From: Plantago ovata
Lineage: Eukaryota; Streptophyta; Magnoliopsida; Lamiales; Plantaginaceae
Direction of reading: 5' to 3'
Length of the DNA: 64,000 bases
NCBI GenBank assembly: GCA_028274465.1
Contig: CM051456.1
Span: 47,235,011 to 47,299,010 of the forward strand
Below, in pieces: positions 31,591 through 42,340 of this stretch. The position numbers and the translations under genes are program-made. The notes under the pieces were generated by a model, which was not told the DNA's origin, searched no databases, and was given only the letters and a program-made list of their open reading frames with translations. Position 1 is the stretch's first letter. Every line of letters starts with the position of its first letter.

Positions 31591-33773
31591 TGTGACGCCC
31601 CGCCTTAACCAACCGCATAATTTACTTAATTTATCTACGTTTGATATTTGAAATTTATGTGCTTTAATTTTGAATTATATTTTACATGAGTATTTTATTA
31701 TTAGAAATATCTAGAAAATGTCAAAAAGAAACTAGTACGTATTATTTGGCGTAAAGTGGTGCATTTAGGGGGTCAAAGTAAACTTATAGGACTAGATTGC
31801 AAGAATTACTTTTATAGGCCCTAGTTTTTAATTTACCAAGAAAAGGTGCAATTTTCCTAAGTAGATCTAGTATTGGCGTGAAAAAAAAAACAGAGACTTG
31901 ATCAATCTGATCTTTTCTCTCTAAACCAATCATAATTTTTCTTTCATTCTCCAATACAATTGTGCTTCTTTCCTCTCTCAAATCGCAAGCAGCTCAACGG
32001 ATCGAAGATTTCAACGGTCATGATGGATGGATGGAGATACATCGAGCTTTATCGTTCCAGCTCAAATCCTTATCGACGAAGAAACAACTCATCGCTTATC
32101 ATCGAGAAGAAATCCAGGTGTTTTCATTCCCGGTGTTGTCATCTCTGGCCGTTTTATTCGACCAATCATGGGTATTCATCGATCTCTATAAATAGCCCAC
32201 TCATCCTCAACTCAAAACCATCACTCTCGATTCAATCTCAGTTTCAACTCGTAATTCAATTAGTTCTTAAGTGAGAGAGTGAGTGAGCGTTGAGCCAGTA
32301 AGAAGAAGAGGTAATTTATCTATTCATGTTTTATTTACAGTTGTTCATCTATGTTTCTTTCTCTATAGATTTATGTTATTATTTATGATATTGATCAAGA
32401 TTTGAGATGTTGAAATGATATACTTTGCTATAATCTGTATTTCTTTAGGCCAAATGCACACAGAAACTGTTATGTTGCGAATATGAAGTTTTGTCGTTTT
32501 TGTTACAGTCCTGTCTTTTGTTGCAGTCATACAGTTTGTTGATTTATTGCGGTTATAAGATTTGTCGTTTTACTACAGTTTGTCGTTTTGCTAGAATTTA
32601 GTTTCTGTCTCAGTAAATGAACCTCTGTTGAACTTTTTATAACACCAAAAATGGAACTGTAGCTTTCTGAAAATAATTACAAAGGTGTTAATTTCAAATA
32701 CAGTATTGTACCTCTTAATTAATAGATAGTAGATAAGAAAGTACCTTCTGTGGTAATTAATATGATATATATGTGTGTCAGTCTTATTATTAAAATAGCA
32801 ACTCGTTGTATAGGTACGGTTAGTGAGTCTTATGCACAAGTACCTTCGGAATAGGTGAGGATCCCTTCCTTGTTCAACTTTGTTCATTTCAGAACTTCTT
32901 TCGTTTATCAATTCAGTTCTTTTGTTCTCGTGTTGATTCTTGCCGAACTTTCAATTCGTTTCTTATCCTTTGTTCATGATCTTCATTCTTTGTTGTTCAA
33001 TATTGAATTAGTTCTCTCAATTCTTTCTCCAATTCACTATTGAACTGTGATAAGAAATCGTGGTGTTTATATAATCCGTGTACGTGTTTTGGGCCCTAGG
33101 ACTGCCATGTATAACCACCGAGCGGAAAGGACCGTTGGTTAAAGTTATATATTCAGATCCTGCTCGGGAGTTAGATGTAGTTAGGGTAGCTGCATCTTAC
33201 ATTCCCGTTTGACATGTACCTAGGCATGTCATTGTGTTTCGAGGTAGCTCCTCGCGTGGAAGTATAAGGTTTAGTTTACAAGGTGACGGCTGGTATATGT
33301 GTGCTATCGTGATTCTATTCATATCTTCTATCCTTGATTGCCTTTGATTTTGAACTAACAATTGTTCTGCTGTTCGTGTTTACTATCCTCACTAAGTCAT
33401 TAAAGACTTACCCTCTCATTGTTTCCTTCTTCAGAGTAATCAAGTAGAGGACGAGGAAGTGACATATTGTAGATATTGGATAGCTGCTTGAATAAAAACG
33501 GGTTCCTTGTACGTGTGAAATCCATGTAAATTACATGTTCCCGTAATCCAGCCCTTGTGTGATATTGTAAAAGTGAGTTTGAACTTCGTTATGCTTTATG
33601 TTGCTGAAATAAAGAGTTTTATGGAGTTTAATATGTTCTGATTTTAATGTTTATTGATTTTATTTTACCGTTCGTTTTCTTTCCGAAAGATGAAACCGAA
33701 TTCAATTGAACGAAGGATTAGGCGGGTGGTTATCCGGTTAGGAAGTACTTTTATTCCAGACTGGGGCGCCACA
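31591..33773 (+). repeat. H: 2.2-kb solo LTR inserted between gag and Cys-His box of G
   Basis: It is flanked by a perfect TTATC duplication (31586-31590 and 33774-33778). Ends are near-inverted: TGTGACGCCCC at the left and GGGGCGCCACA at the right (10 of 11 paired). A TATA box TATAAATAG lies near 32186. There is no primer site, polypurine tract or coding domain, so it is best read as a solo LTR, probably of a Ty3/gypsy element; TGTGACGCCCC-like starts are common there. Orientation is inferred from the TATA box. Short frames inside are not supported as genes. Confidence 0.8.
32184..32194 (+). promoter_or_regulatory. Probable TATA box in solo LTR H
   Basis: CTCTATAAATAGCCC is a good plant TATA box. 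A Ser/Pyr-rich untranslated-like stretch follows. Confidence 0.5.
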
Positions 33774-34498
33774 TTATCACTCCAAGTGTTAGCCTTGGCT
33801 CCCGACTTTCCCTTACCCTTAGCACCTTTGCTTTTCGGGTTTGAGTTAGACTGTTGCCCAACAAGCATGATCGACTTTTCCTTCTTAGGAAGAGTTTGAT
33901 CATATGTCTTCAGCAGATTATGAAGTTCAGGCAGTGTTACGTCCTTCGCATTCATCGTGTAATTAATGATGAACTGCGAATACGAACTCGACAATGATTG
34001 AAGGACAAAGATCACCATGATCTTGTTCTCTAGCTTAACGCCGGCATCGACAAGCTTTTCAAAGAGACCAATCATTTTGAGAACATGCTCAGACATGTTC
34101 CCTCCTTCACTGAGCTTGCATTTGTGTATATCTTTGATCAAATCAAATTCAACACTTCTAGCTGTCGTCTTAAAGAGCGACTCAAGATGCTTTAACATCT
34201 CATACGGCAACATGCTTTCATGTTGCCTCTGCAGCTCATTGCTCATTGCCGCCAGCATAATACACTGCGCGGATCTAGCATCCTCAAGATGCTTATCAGA
34301 CCTTGCCTTATTGGCTTGATTCCAAGCAGCAACCTGATCGGCAGTCTGATTTTCGGGGCACACGGGAATGACCTCGTCCAAGACGTACTCAATCTTTTCG
34401 TACCTCAGCACCAAACGTATATTCCTGATCCAATCTAGGAAGTTTGGTCCGGTTAAAATTTGCTTCTCCAAGACAGCACGGAGCGAGATACTCGCCAT
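33774..34498 (-). pseudogene. gag: gag of G, capsid part (fossil)
   Basis: The sense ATG is at 34498 (MASISLRAVLEKQ). Copia gag motifs follow: LTGPNFLDWIRNIRLVLR, then AWNQANKARSDKHLEDARS, ECKL-like KDIHKCKLSEGGNMSEHVLKM and LPELHNLLKTYDQTL. A Lys/Gly/Ser-rich tail follows (KSKGAKGKGKSGAK). The DUF4219/UBN2 type capsid would assemble the particle. The gene is interrupted by H just after the basic tail; the Cys-His box continues on the far side near 31520. Confidence 0.88.
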
Positions 34499-35070
34499 AT
34501 CTAATATCCTAAGGAGAAATAATATAGAACGAAAACAATAAATCAACTATTGAAATATCATTTCTAAATACACAGTCAACATAACTAAACAACAAGGTCC
34601 TTTAGCTCTTTAGCTCCCACTATTTTCACATATGCTAGCCCCCACAACAAACATATGGGTAATGTCCAAGAAGTTACCGTAGTGGCCAAGATCCAAATCC
34701 ATATTATGCTATACTCCAACGGGGGCTGGTCGCATAGCATAATATGACCGGTAGGACTAGTAAGACTATCCAATTGCGTCACGCAACTCTTGGTTGTTAA
34801 ATCTAATTTAACCCGATGCCCTACATATTGTACCTATCGAGGTCGCTAGATACAATATGCAGTAAGTCATAACCATAGGCTTACTCTAATCTGCCGATTA
34901 CTGCGAGTCTGTAAGACGAGGTCGCCAATACAAGAAAACGTAATGAAAGTTCAGAATTAAAGCACCCCGTGGAAAGCATCTGAGAAATACATACATATAT
35001 ATATTTCTGTACTTATATTGGTTGGAGCTTGTAGCTTGAGGGTTGTTATCAGTCATCTACAAACAAAAAA

Positions 35071-35245
35071 GGGCGCCGCCTACCCATCATGCATGAACGG
35101 TCTACACGTAATGGATGCCTCCTATCCATTCTAGTTCTAAACACGGTCAAGCACATAGTGGGTGCCGCCTACCCATACATAAATATGCGGTCCGACATAT
35201 AAGAGGGCGCCGCCTACCCTCGCATGCATAGCGGTCGAACGGAAT
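35071..35245 (-). repeat. Array of four hairpin units of about 45 bases in the G leader
   Basis: On the + strand the loops share GCC[G/T]CCTA. Stems are 35071-35085 (GGG/CCC), 35110-35130 (AATGGA/TCCATT), 35159-35175 (TGGGT/ACCCA) and 35203-35221 (GAGGG/CCCTC). Each hairpin is followed, after about 20 bases, by a CGGTC box (near 35098, 35144, 35188, 35233). Confidence 0.7.
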
Positions 35246-35692
35246 GTAAAATACATGGTATTTAAACATGCATTGTCAAACAATAGCATATAGAGCATAT
35301 GAAACAAGTAGTAGCCTATGTGGATGACAAATGACTTCATAATTTCATTATGAAAATTATAATCCCATACTTATAATCTCTATGAAATAATTGAAATTTT
35401 GGACTAGATTGAATAATCGAAAATTCTATTGACCAAGTAGCAATTTTCGAAAACCCGAAGGACATAATTGTAATTTTAAAAACCTTGGAGGTGTTAAATC
35501 TAAAAAGTCAAAAGTAGAAGGACTAATTTGCAATAAACAATAGATTGATAAATTACAAATAAGCCCTTTAACTTTATACTAATTAAATTTAACCCCTCTA
35601 GTTTAAAACAATTACAATTAAATCATATTTATATTCCAAATACAAAATTCAATCCTCAAAACTTTCAAAAATTTGATTTTGTGTCCAACCCG

Positions 35693-35696
<4 letters not shown>

Positions 35697-35731
<35 letters not shown>
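35697..35731. repeat. (TA)n microsatellite
   Basis: An uninterrupted TA run in the G leader, followed by a T-rich stretch. Confidence 0.9.
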
Positions 35732-35734
<3 letters not shown>

Positions 35735-35756
35735 TATTTTTTTTTGAAAACGTGGG

Positions 35757-36030
35757 ACCGTCCCCCCGGTGCCCGCGGACCCGGGCACGCGGGTACCGGC
35801 GCCGCGGTCCCGGGCAACCGGCGCCCGCGGCACGCGGGCACCGGTGCCTCGGGTACCTGCGTGCGCAGGTACCCGGGTGCCCGCGGTACACGGGCGCTAG
35901 GCGCCCGTGCCGCGGGCATGGCGGCTGCGGCGCCGCAGGCGCCCTGGGCGCCTGCTGCCGCAAGCGCGGGCGCCTGCTGCACGCAGGCACTGGCCGCCGC
36001 CTGCGTCGCGCAGGCGGCCTGGTCCGGAAA
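35757..36030 (-). repeat. GC-rich hairpin island in the G leader
   Basis: About 270 bases of very high GC in an AT-rich setting, with several strong inverted repeats. These are GGGTACCTGC-GTGC-GCAGGTACCC (35851-35874), CACGGGCGC-TAG-GCGCCCGTG (35889-35909) and GCCGCCTGCG-TCG-CGCAGGCGGC (35996-36018). Long open frames on both strands follow from the low stop-codon content and are not genes. Confidence 0.75.
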
Positions 36031-36188
36031 AATATATATTTAAATTTTTTTTTTTCTTTTTTGAAAAAAATATAAATTCTAAATTTATATAAAAATAAAA
36101 CTTTTGAAAATCGAATTTATCATAGAATCAATTGCATCCACATATCTACAAAATCATACAATATATATACGTATATACGTAATCAATT

Positions 36189-36206
36189 AACCTGGCTCCG
36201 ATACCA
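36189..36206 (-). promoter_or_regulatory. Primer-binding site of G, tRNA-Met type
   Basis: The minus strand reads TGGTATCGGAGCC just inside the right LTR, separated from it by one base, as in copia elements. Confidence 0.85.
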
Positions 36207-36207
36207 A

Positions 36208-38260
36208 TGTAAGAAAATATGGTCAGAGTTACCCCTAGGGTACGCAGCGGAATTTAAAAATTTTCTTAACATACATGTTAATTGATTATGCATATGTCGT
36301 ATATATATAAACACGTCAATTAGAAGACTAACCTTACTTCCAAAGCAGCTTCCAAGTCTTCGTAATATTCCGGTGTATCTTCTCCTTCGTCGAAGTCGAA
36401 GATATCTTCAATACTCTCTATATCTGCAAGACAATAAGAGTTAGTTTCTAGCTCCTAGAACCTCAACCTTGGTATCCACGGATGAACAGCCTATCGGAAG
36501 AATGCTAGTATATTCTTTGTGTGACCAAGAAGACGGGGCGGCGATTCCTCCGGCAGAGGTGCCATGCGCGCGTGGCTTTTGAGAGGAGGGGAGAGCTTTT
36601 ATTTTCTCTAAGAAAACTGGGTAGAATAACTGTGTGCAAAACTATATCTAAAGCTCTCTAATAGTCTACTATATATAGTAGTCTATAGAAGCCTAAAGCA
36701 TAAGCAATTAGACTTCGTAAAGGAATAATTATCTAATTCTTATCGCACAAGGAAACCAATATCAAGTCTAGATTCATTCCCAATCAAATCAAAACTCAAT
36801 CAGGAAAATCTAACTTATCCCTTGGACTTCTAATAGAGGAAGGAGTCGAACTCCTTCCCCTACTCCTCCATGCGCGCGCGCGCGCGCCTCCTAGGGACAG
36901 TAGGTGTTTTAGTTCTAAGGCAATTCAAACTCCAAGTAGATTTTTCCCAAGTGCATATGTTAATTCTAAATTAAAATATCCGTTCTAATCAAACCTCCAT
37001 TATATTTCCAAAATATAATCTTTAATTGTATTTACATAAAATACAATTAATTAGCCAATTCAATTAATAATTCCAAATCATTAATTGAGCCACCAAATAT
37101 TATAATTAATTCCAAATCAATTATAATCCATCAATCATAATTAATTCTAAATTAATTGCGATTCCATCTTCAAGGATATTCTGATAGACTGAATCACCAC
37201 ATAGTGTGACCCATAGGGCCTCACCGTATTAAGCAAGTCCTAGACTAGGCAACATGGAATTCCTAGACGGTTCCATTTGCAATATTAATACGTGAGGACG
37301 TTTGAGAGGTTTCTCAAAGCTAACCCTTTCGTTGCGAAGCCTGTTGCGCTCAACGCGGCGATGGTAACGTCCCTTCATCTGACTTGCTCGAATGTATCTA
37401 GGATCGATGAAGTGTCTATCCCAATAATACATCCACGGGCGTCTCAGGGAGTTGCTTGGTTAGGATATACTTATGACCATCATAATATATCATTTGCACT
37501 GGCCAGTGACTTTACCAACACAACTATGCAGACTATGAGCAGTGCTCTCCTGTGCTACACTTGAGAGATGAATCCTTCACAGAATCACTTATCACCCACA
37601 TTTGTATGTAGCCATAATCCTGGATTGTGTCTTAGGTCAGCTGCTTATTCAGAGCTGACATCGACGGGTCCACCAAGGATATGGGGCAACAAATGTGATG
37701 ATAAAGTCCTGTAAGTACAAAGGACGAATGGCATCACTTCGACAACTTACCGGTTCCCATAGACACTTCGGTGTAGAGTATACATCGATGGGAGTGTCGG
37801 GGTACTTCCATTGTTCGATAAAGCTTCTTCGAACAACTATGCGCAGTTATGGAAACGTTTCTCGATTGTCCAACAATCCATTCCGTGGCCGTGGGATCGG
37901 CTCACACTTGCTCCAAAAAGTATAATCTCCACGCATACTAGTCTTGTCTGGTTCATTCAGACCCCCACATCCGAGATGAACCTCGACTAGGGAGAGTTTG
38001 GGATAGATGATAACTCACAAGCTCCCACTATCTATGTGATCGGTCATCTATCCGAGGGGACATGTTTAATATCAATACAGACAGTAATAAAGATATGACA
38101 TGCTGCAGCCTGGTGTAATATAACTATGAAAGCGATACTCAATAGTAAAATGCAACAAACATATATTATATTACGTTGACCTGTGTAATAGTACATATAT
38201 ACCCTCTATAAGGGCACCATGCCCTTAGTAAGGACTGTCTCTAGGACATATAAACTATCA
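36208..38260 (-). repeat. 5' LTR of G (right copy)
   Basis: A 2053-base partner of 26012-28073, about 97.8% identical by eye outside small indels. The same palindromic TATA region is at 36666-36681. Confidence 0.94.
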
Positions 38261-41200
38261 GTTTAGTCAGCTTGCTGATTTTCAGTAACTTGATGTTCAG
38301 TCTCAGCAACTGTCAGCTTAACTCCACCAGCATCAGGACTAGGACCTTGATTGTGATCATCATCATCCTTTTTGTCCTTGGAATCTTTTCCTTCATCATC
38401 ATCACTGGTATCCTTTGGGATATTTTCATCCTCTTCTTCTTCATCATCGTCCGTTAGTATAACTAACTCGAGATGTTTGTACATAGCAACGCTAGTAACT
38501 TCCTCTTCTTCATTGATTTTGTGGGGATCAGCCACCACGGGTACAAAAGAACCCTTGAGCATCACAGCTTGTTCAGCTGGAGAGGCACTCTTGAATTTAG
38601 CTTTCATATTTTCTCTGATTAGAGCAATCAGACTTGAGCTCATTAGCTAAGAATATGTCAGCTCTTCTGGAAGTATAGAATGTACGAAAGTCTCGAGTCT
38701 CAGTAAAGAGATTCTCTTTTTCTCGTTGGACAGATGAAGGTGAAGATCAGAGAAATCCATCCTTCTGTACCGTTGCCAGTTGCTAATAGATTTAGCAACT
38801 CTGGTCAAGGTATTCTTTTTGAAGTTCGAGTAAAGTTCTTCTGAACTTACTTCCAAATCTTCAGTGATGTGAACCACTTCAGTGGTCTCCTTTTGAGCCT
38901 GAAAAAGAATAAAATTAAATTCAGGACGGTTTTGGAAGATAGTTTTAGAGTCTAAAACTGGAACATGATTTACCTGCTGAAGTTCAACAAGCTCATGTTG
39001 CACACTTTGTTGTGCTGGCACTATTTCCATTGCTTCAGGAGCTTGATCAGCATCCTTGAATTGTTCATCCTGAAATAATTTTAAGCTAGATACAAGTACT
39101 AAGTTGTCAAACTTAGTAGATTTACCAAAAACTTCATCTACCTGCTGAACAGGAGTTGTGGATTCTGGTGCAGAAGTTTCAGCAATCTTCTGATTTGTAT
39201 CTTGAGAACTCTGTAAGGAAACAATGATATCAACAAAAGATAGAGTTTCAGATACTGAAGTTTTGCTTATGTCTGAGTTAACTACCTGCTGAAGAAGGGC
39301 AGGTGGTGACTCAGTCCTTTCAGCAATGACATCATCTTCATTATCTGGGACTTGTTCTTCAGCAGACTCCTTTTCTTGCTCTATTTGAGAAAGCTGTGCA
39401 GATTCAGCAATCTCCCTTGTCTCTGAATTGACAAGTTGAGCAGAGACATCTTGACCTTTAAGTTCATTGCTTGTCATGAACAGGTCTACTGACTTGTTGG
39501 AGTTGTCATCAATCTCCAAGTCCATTTGCTGGCTTAAGTCTGTCAACACCAGTTGGACTTTGTCAATAGAAGTTATTGGTAAACTTGGTCTTATATTCTC
39601 AGCATCACGAGATGCGTCATCGAATACTATTCTCAGCATCACGATATGCGTCATCGAATACTGTCTCTAGTGGTGTTTCAGCAACCTCTGGGACTTGAAC
39701 CATTGCAGTCTCAGCAACTGATTCTTCAGCAATTTCAGCTTCAGCAACTTGATGAGTTGCTTGTTCAGCAACCATCTTTTCAGCAGCATTGTCAGCAAGT
39801 GTCGCTTTTCTCAATTCTTCAGCAATATCACTTACTGGTTCCAGAGTGTTGTCATCAGGATTATCTACAATGTAGATATCTGGGATTTGGGCAAGAATTT
39901 CATTTGCACTGCCTTGTGGTCATATTTCAGCAGATGTATCAACGTTGGGTTGATTGTTGAAGGCTTTTGCAAACACTTCAACATTGCTGAAGGCTTCTGC
40001 AAACACTTCAACAACATCTACTGGAGTGGCTTGCGTTTCAGCAGCCACTAAAGCATCATATGAAAGATCATGGACAATTGGAATGGACTTACGTGCCGCT
40101 GTTTTCTTTCTTGGGTAAGTCTTTGTCCGTTTCTTCTTGGGAATGGGGTCAGCTGATGACGCTGCAGTTTGAGTGTCATCATCAGCTTTCCTCTTTTTCT
40201 TCTTAGATTTTTCACTGGGTGCATTAGTTTCAGCAACCGCAGTGGCTCCAGCAGCAACATCTGCAGCTGTTGCATTCTCAGCAACGGTTGTTGTACACTT
40301 ACCTTGTTGATCACCATCTGCAGAAGTTGCATTCATGGACAGATTATCAGTCTCAGCAACATTTGCAGCTGTTGTATACCTGTCTTGCTGACCAACACTG
40401 ACAACATTTGCAGCTATTGTCTTCTTTGACTTCTTGTCAGCAAGCTTAGGTCTATTCTGCTTGTAGAAGGCTCTTCCCACATTGCATAATGATTTCTGAA
40501 TCGGCAATGGGTTTCTCAGTTGAATCCTGAAGTGTTCAAGGATGTAGCATATTTTCAATCCATACATCACTGGGAAGGTAGGTGAGACTGCGTTGTCTTC
40601 AACCTTTACCTTGAACTTAGTAACACAATCAACAAGTCTGTTGAAAATGTACTTAGCCCAGTTGAGCTCTGTTCTGTTCTCATGGATATGCATCAGCAAT
40701 TGGCCACCTTCTCAAGCCAACTTGGTCTATTCCTCCAACTTGGGAGTCTAAGACTTTGATTAGTAGCAGAGCTACTAGACCAAGCGAATGGCAGAGATGC
40801 TTCGTTTTTACGTGCTTTGACGTCCAAGTCACGGGAGCAATCTCTCCTTTCTTCATCTTTTCATTTCTGACATCACTGTAGAAGGCTTCAATTTCTTCAT
40901 CAGTGGCAGTGATGTCATCTTCAGTTCCAGTAGTTGGAATCTGAAAGATGTTGGCTAAATCAATCCATTTCAGGATGATTTGCACACCTTGAACTGAGGT
41001 AGAAGTCACTTTTTCAGTGACTCCTTGTCCGTCAGTGAGAGTTTGGATTTCTGCATTGTTGTAGAATTCCATTGTATCTAACATGTTCACTTTCTTATTG
41101 CGAGCAATTATGAAGAAGAGAAGGCCTTGTTGATTTATTAAATTCAACGCCTCTTCATTTTCCTCACCCAGTTCTTGTTCATAGAAGTATCTAATATACT

Positions 41201-41376
41201 TCTCCTTGGCAAATCCACCCCACTGCATCATCTGCTCACACTTTCAGTGATTCTGTCGTTTTTCAACACAATTTTCACTGTGTTGGTTGCCGGAATTTCA
41301 ACCAGAGTAGTGCTTTTCCCAGCACTATCAGCTTTGGACGATTTTGAGGTCTTGGAGGACTATCTCTTAGGAGCCA
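38261..41376 (-). pseudogene. Extra 3' ORF of F, proximal half (fossil, function unknown)
   Basis: The sense start is probably near 41376 (ATGGCTCCTAAG). Downstream is a conserved-looking globular stretch (RYFYEQELGEENEEALNLI, then WIDLANIFQIPTTG, EEIEAFYSDVRNEKM and THVK/KTKHLCHSLG-like motifs). A basic region follows (KKKRKADDD, KKKRTKTYPRKK; likely nuclear-targeting). Then comes a long Gln, Glu, Ala and Val-rich low-complexity part with repeated VAET and AEQ motifs, ending acidic (DDDEEEEDENIP). It corresponds in position to the post-pol ORF of Sirevirus-type copia elements. I recognise no catalytic motif and no clear transmembrane segment. It is broken in several places and separated from its other half by G. 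Confidence 0.55.
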
Positions 41377-42340
41377 TCTCTTATATATAGCAGGGGAGTT
41401 GTACGAAAAAGATAACTTTATTTTTGACCCGAGGTACAGTGAATTCATGACACAGGCTATAAAATTTGTAGAGAAAGGAAATGTGAGTTAAAGAATTTTA
41501 TCTTTCTCTAACTCTTTGTTTATATAGTATCTCTGTTGTGCGAGAAGCTCAACGGTTTTGAGTCCTCAGAAAGGGTAAAACATGATTCATCTGTGTTAGT
41601 GGAGCCTTTGCATTAAATGCGTAGTGGTCCACTAACAAAAACCGTCAGAGCACACTTTCTCTTTGTGATATCAACCGTTAGATCAAAAACTGCTTTAAAT
41701 CAATGGCCACGATTGTATTTCATGCCATGATTAACAAAGAATTTATCTGTGCCACGATTAACGTCACAAATTGATTTTACCTTGATTCACGGGATTTGAT
41801 CCTTTTTACCCCAGCGCTAATTTCTTGCTGAAGTAAATGAGAATCTTTTCAGCGATTTTGGACAATTTGACTTTGGCACTTACCTTTTTAGGTAACAAGC
41901 CTTGTATTTGCTGAAAATTCCCCCTTAATCAAATATCTCATATTTCTTTAAGTTAAAAGACATTTCTGAGTTCCCGTCTCAGCAAATTCTTTTTATATTG
42001 AGATATTCTTAGGTAAAATCCGAGAAGTGTTCTTGCTCTTTGCTGAGTTCACGTCTCAGGTTTTTCCTTTGATACTTGAATACCTGTTTCAGTATCTTTA
42101 AAGTTTTTCTCTTGCTGAGTGCCCGTCTCAGCAGGTGATCAAGTTTCCTAACAAATACCCGTTTTGAAGGAATTACTTGCTGAATGCCTGTTTCAGCAAT
42201 CATGTAGTGAACTATCATTTCTTTTAGAAGAAATCAGTGGAAGGAACTTTATACATGTAAGCATACTTTGGCTTGCTGAATGCCTGTTTCAGCAATCTGC
42301 CAAATGTATCCCTTACTATTGAGGTAGTTCGATCAATCCA
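41377..42340 (-). other. Spacer of F between pol and the extra ORF
   Basis: About 960 bases with no credible gene. The right part holds six tandem hairpins (41966-42295). Amid them (42142-42158) is a 17-base match to the LTR-start context, CAAGTTTCCTAACAAAT. The left part could be the leader or promoter of the extra ORF. Confidence 0.6.
41966..42295 (-). repeat. Array of six hairpins with a shared loop in F
   Basis: Hairpins are at 41966-41982, 42043-42059, 42071-42096, 42113-42133, 42177-42199 and 42273-42295. Loops on the + strand are TTCCCGT, TTCACGT, TACCTGT, TGCCCGT, TGCCTGT and TGCCTGT. Stems alternate between CTGAG/CTCAG and CTGAA/TTCAG forms (the third is TGAA/TTCA). Confidence 0.75.

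Larger units (their letters stand above)
34499..36188 (-). other. Structured 5' leader of G
   Basis: About 1.7 kb between the primer site and gag, with no credible gene. It holds an array of four hairpin units (35071-35245), an AT-rich part (35340-35690), a (TA)n run (35697-35731) and a GC-rich hairpin island (35757-36030). In retroelements this segment carries packaging and dimerisation signals, so structure is expected; the extent seen here is unusual. Confidence 0.75.
26012..38260 (-). mobile_element. Element G: 12.2-kb Ty1/copia element with 2-kb LTRs
   Basis: LTRs lie at 26012-28073 and 36208-38260, with TGTAAGAAAA and ACTATCA ends on the + strand. Flanks GTTTG (26007-26011) and GTTTA (38261-38265) match at four of five positions, a probable target duplication. 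In sense order (minus) it has a tRNA-Met type primer site, a 1.7-kb structured leader, gag, insertion H, Cys-His box, protease, integrase, RT, RNase H and a polypurine tract: the normal copia order. LTR divergence by eye is about 45 in 2040 (2.2%) plus indels, roughly 0.85 million years. Lineage is probably Angela, Tork or TAR-like but not settled by eye. The coding part has about two breaks besides insertion H. Confidence 0.92.

Noticed and set aside
31591-33773. H as a DNA transposon or host gene, given its inverted ends and TATA box
   Set aside because: TG...CA ends, a 5-bp duplication, length and lack of coding sequence fit a solo LTR better, though relatives are needed for certainty.
35649-36092. 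Overlapping Ala/Arg/Pro-rich frames on both strands
   Set aside because: High GC removes stop codons in all frames. The region is the leader of copia element G and has no coding signature.
41966-42295. CRISPR-like or satellite array
   Set aside because: Units are irregularly spaced hairpins in a plant retroelement, with no identical direct repeats or spacer pattern.
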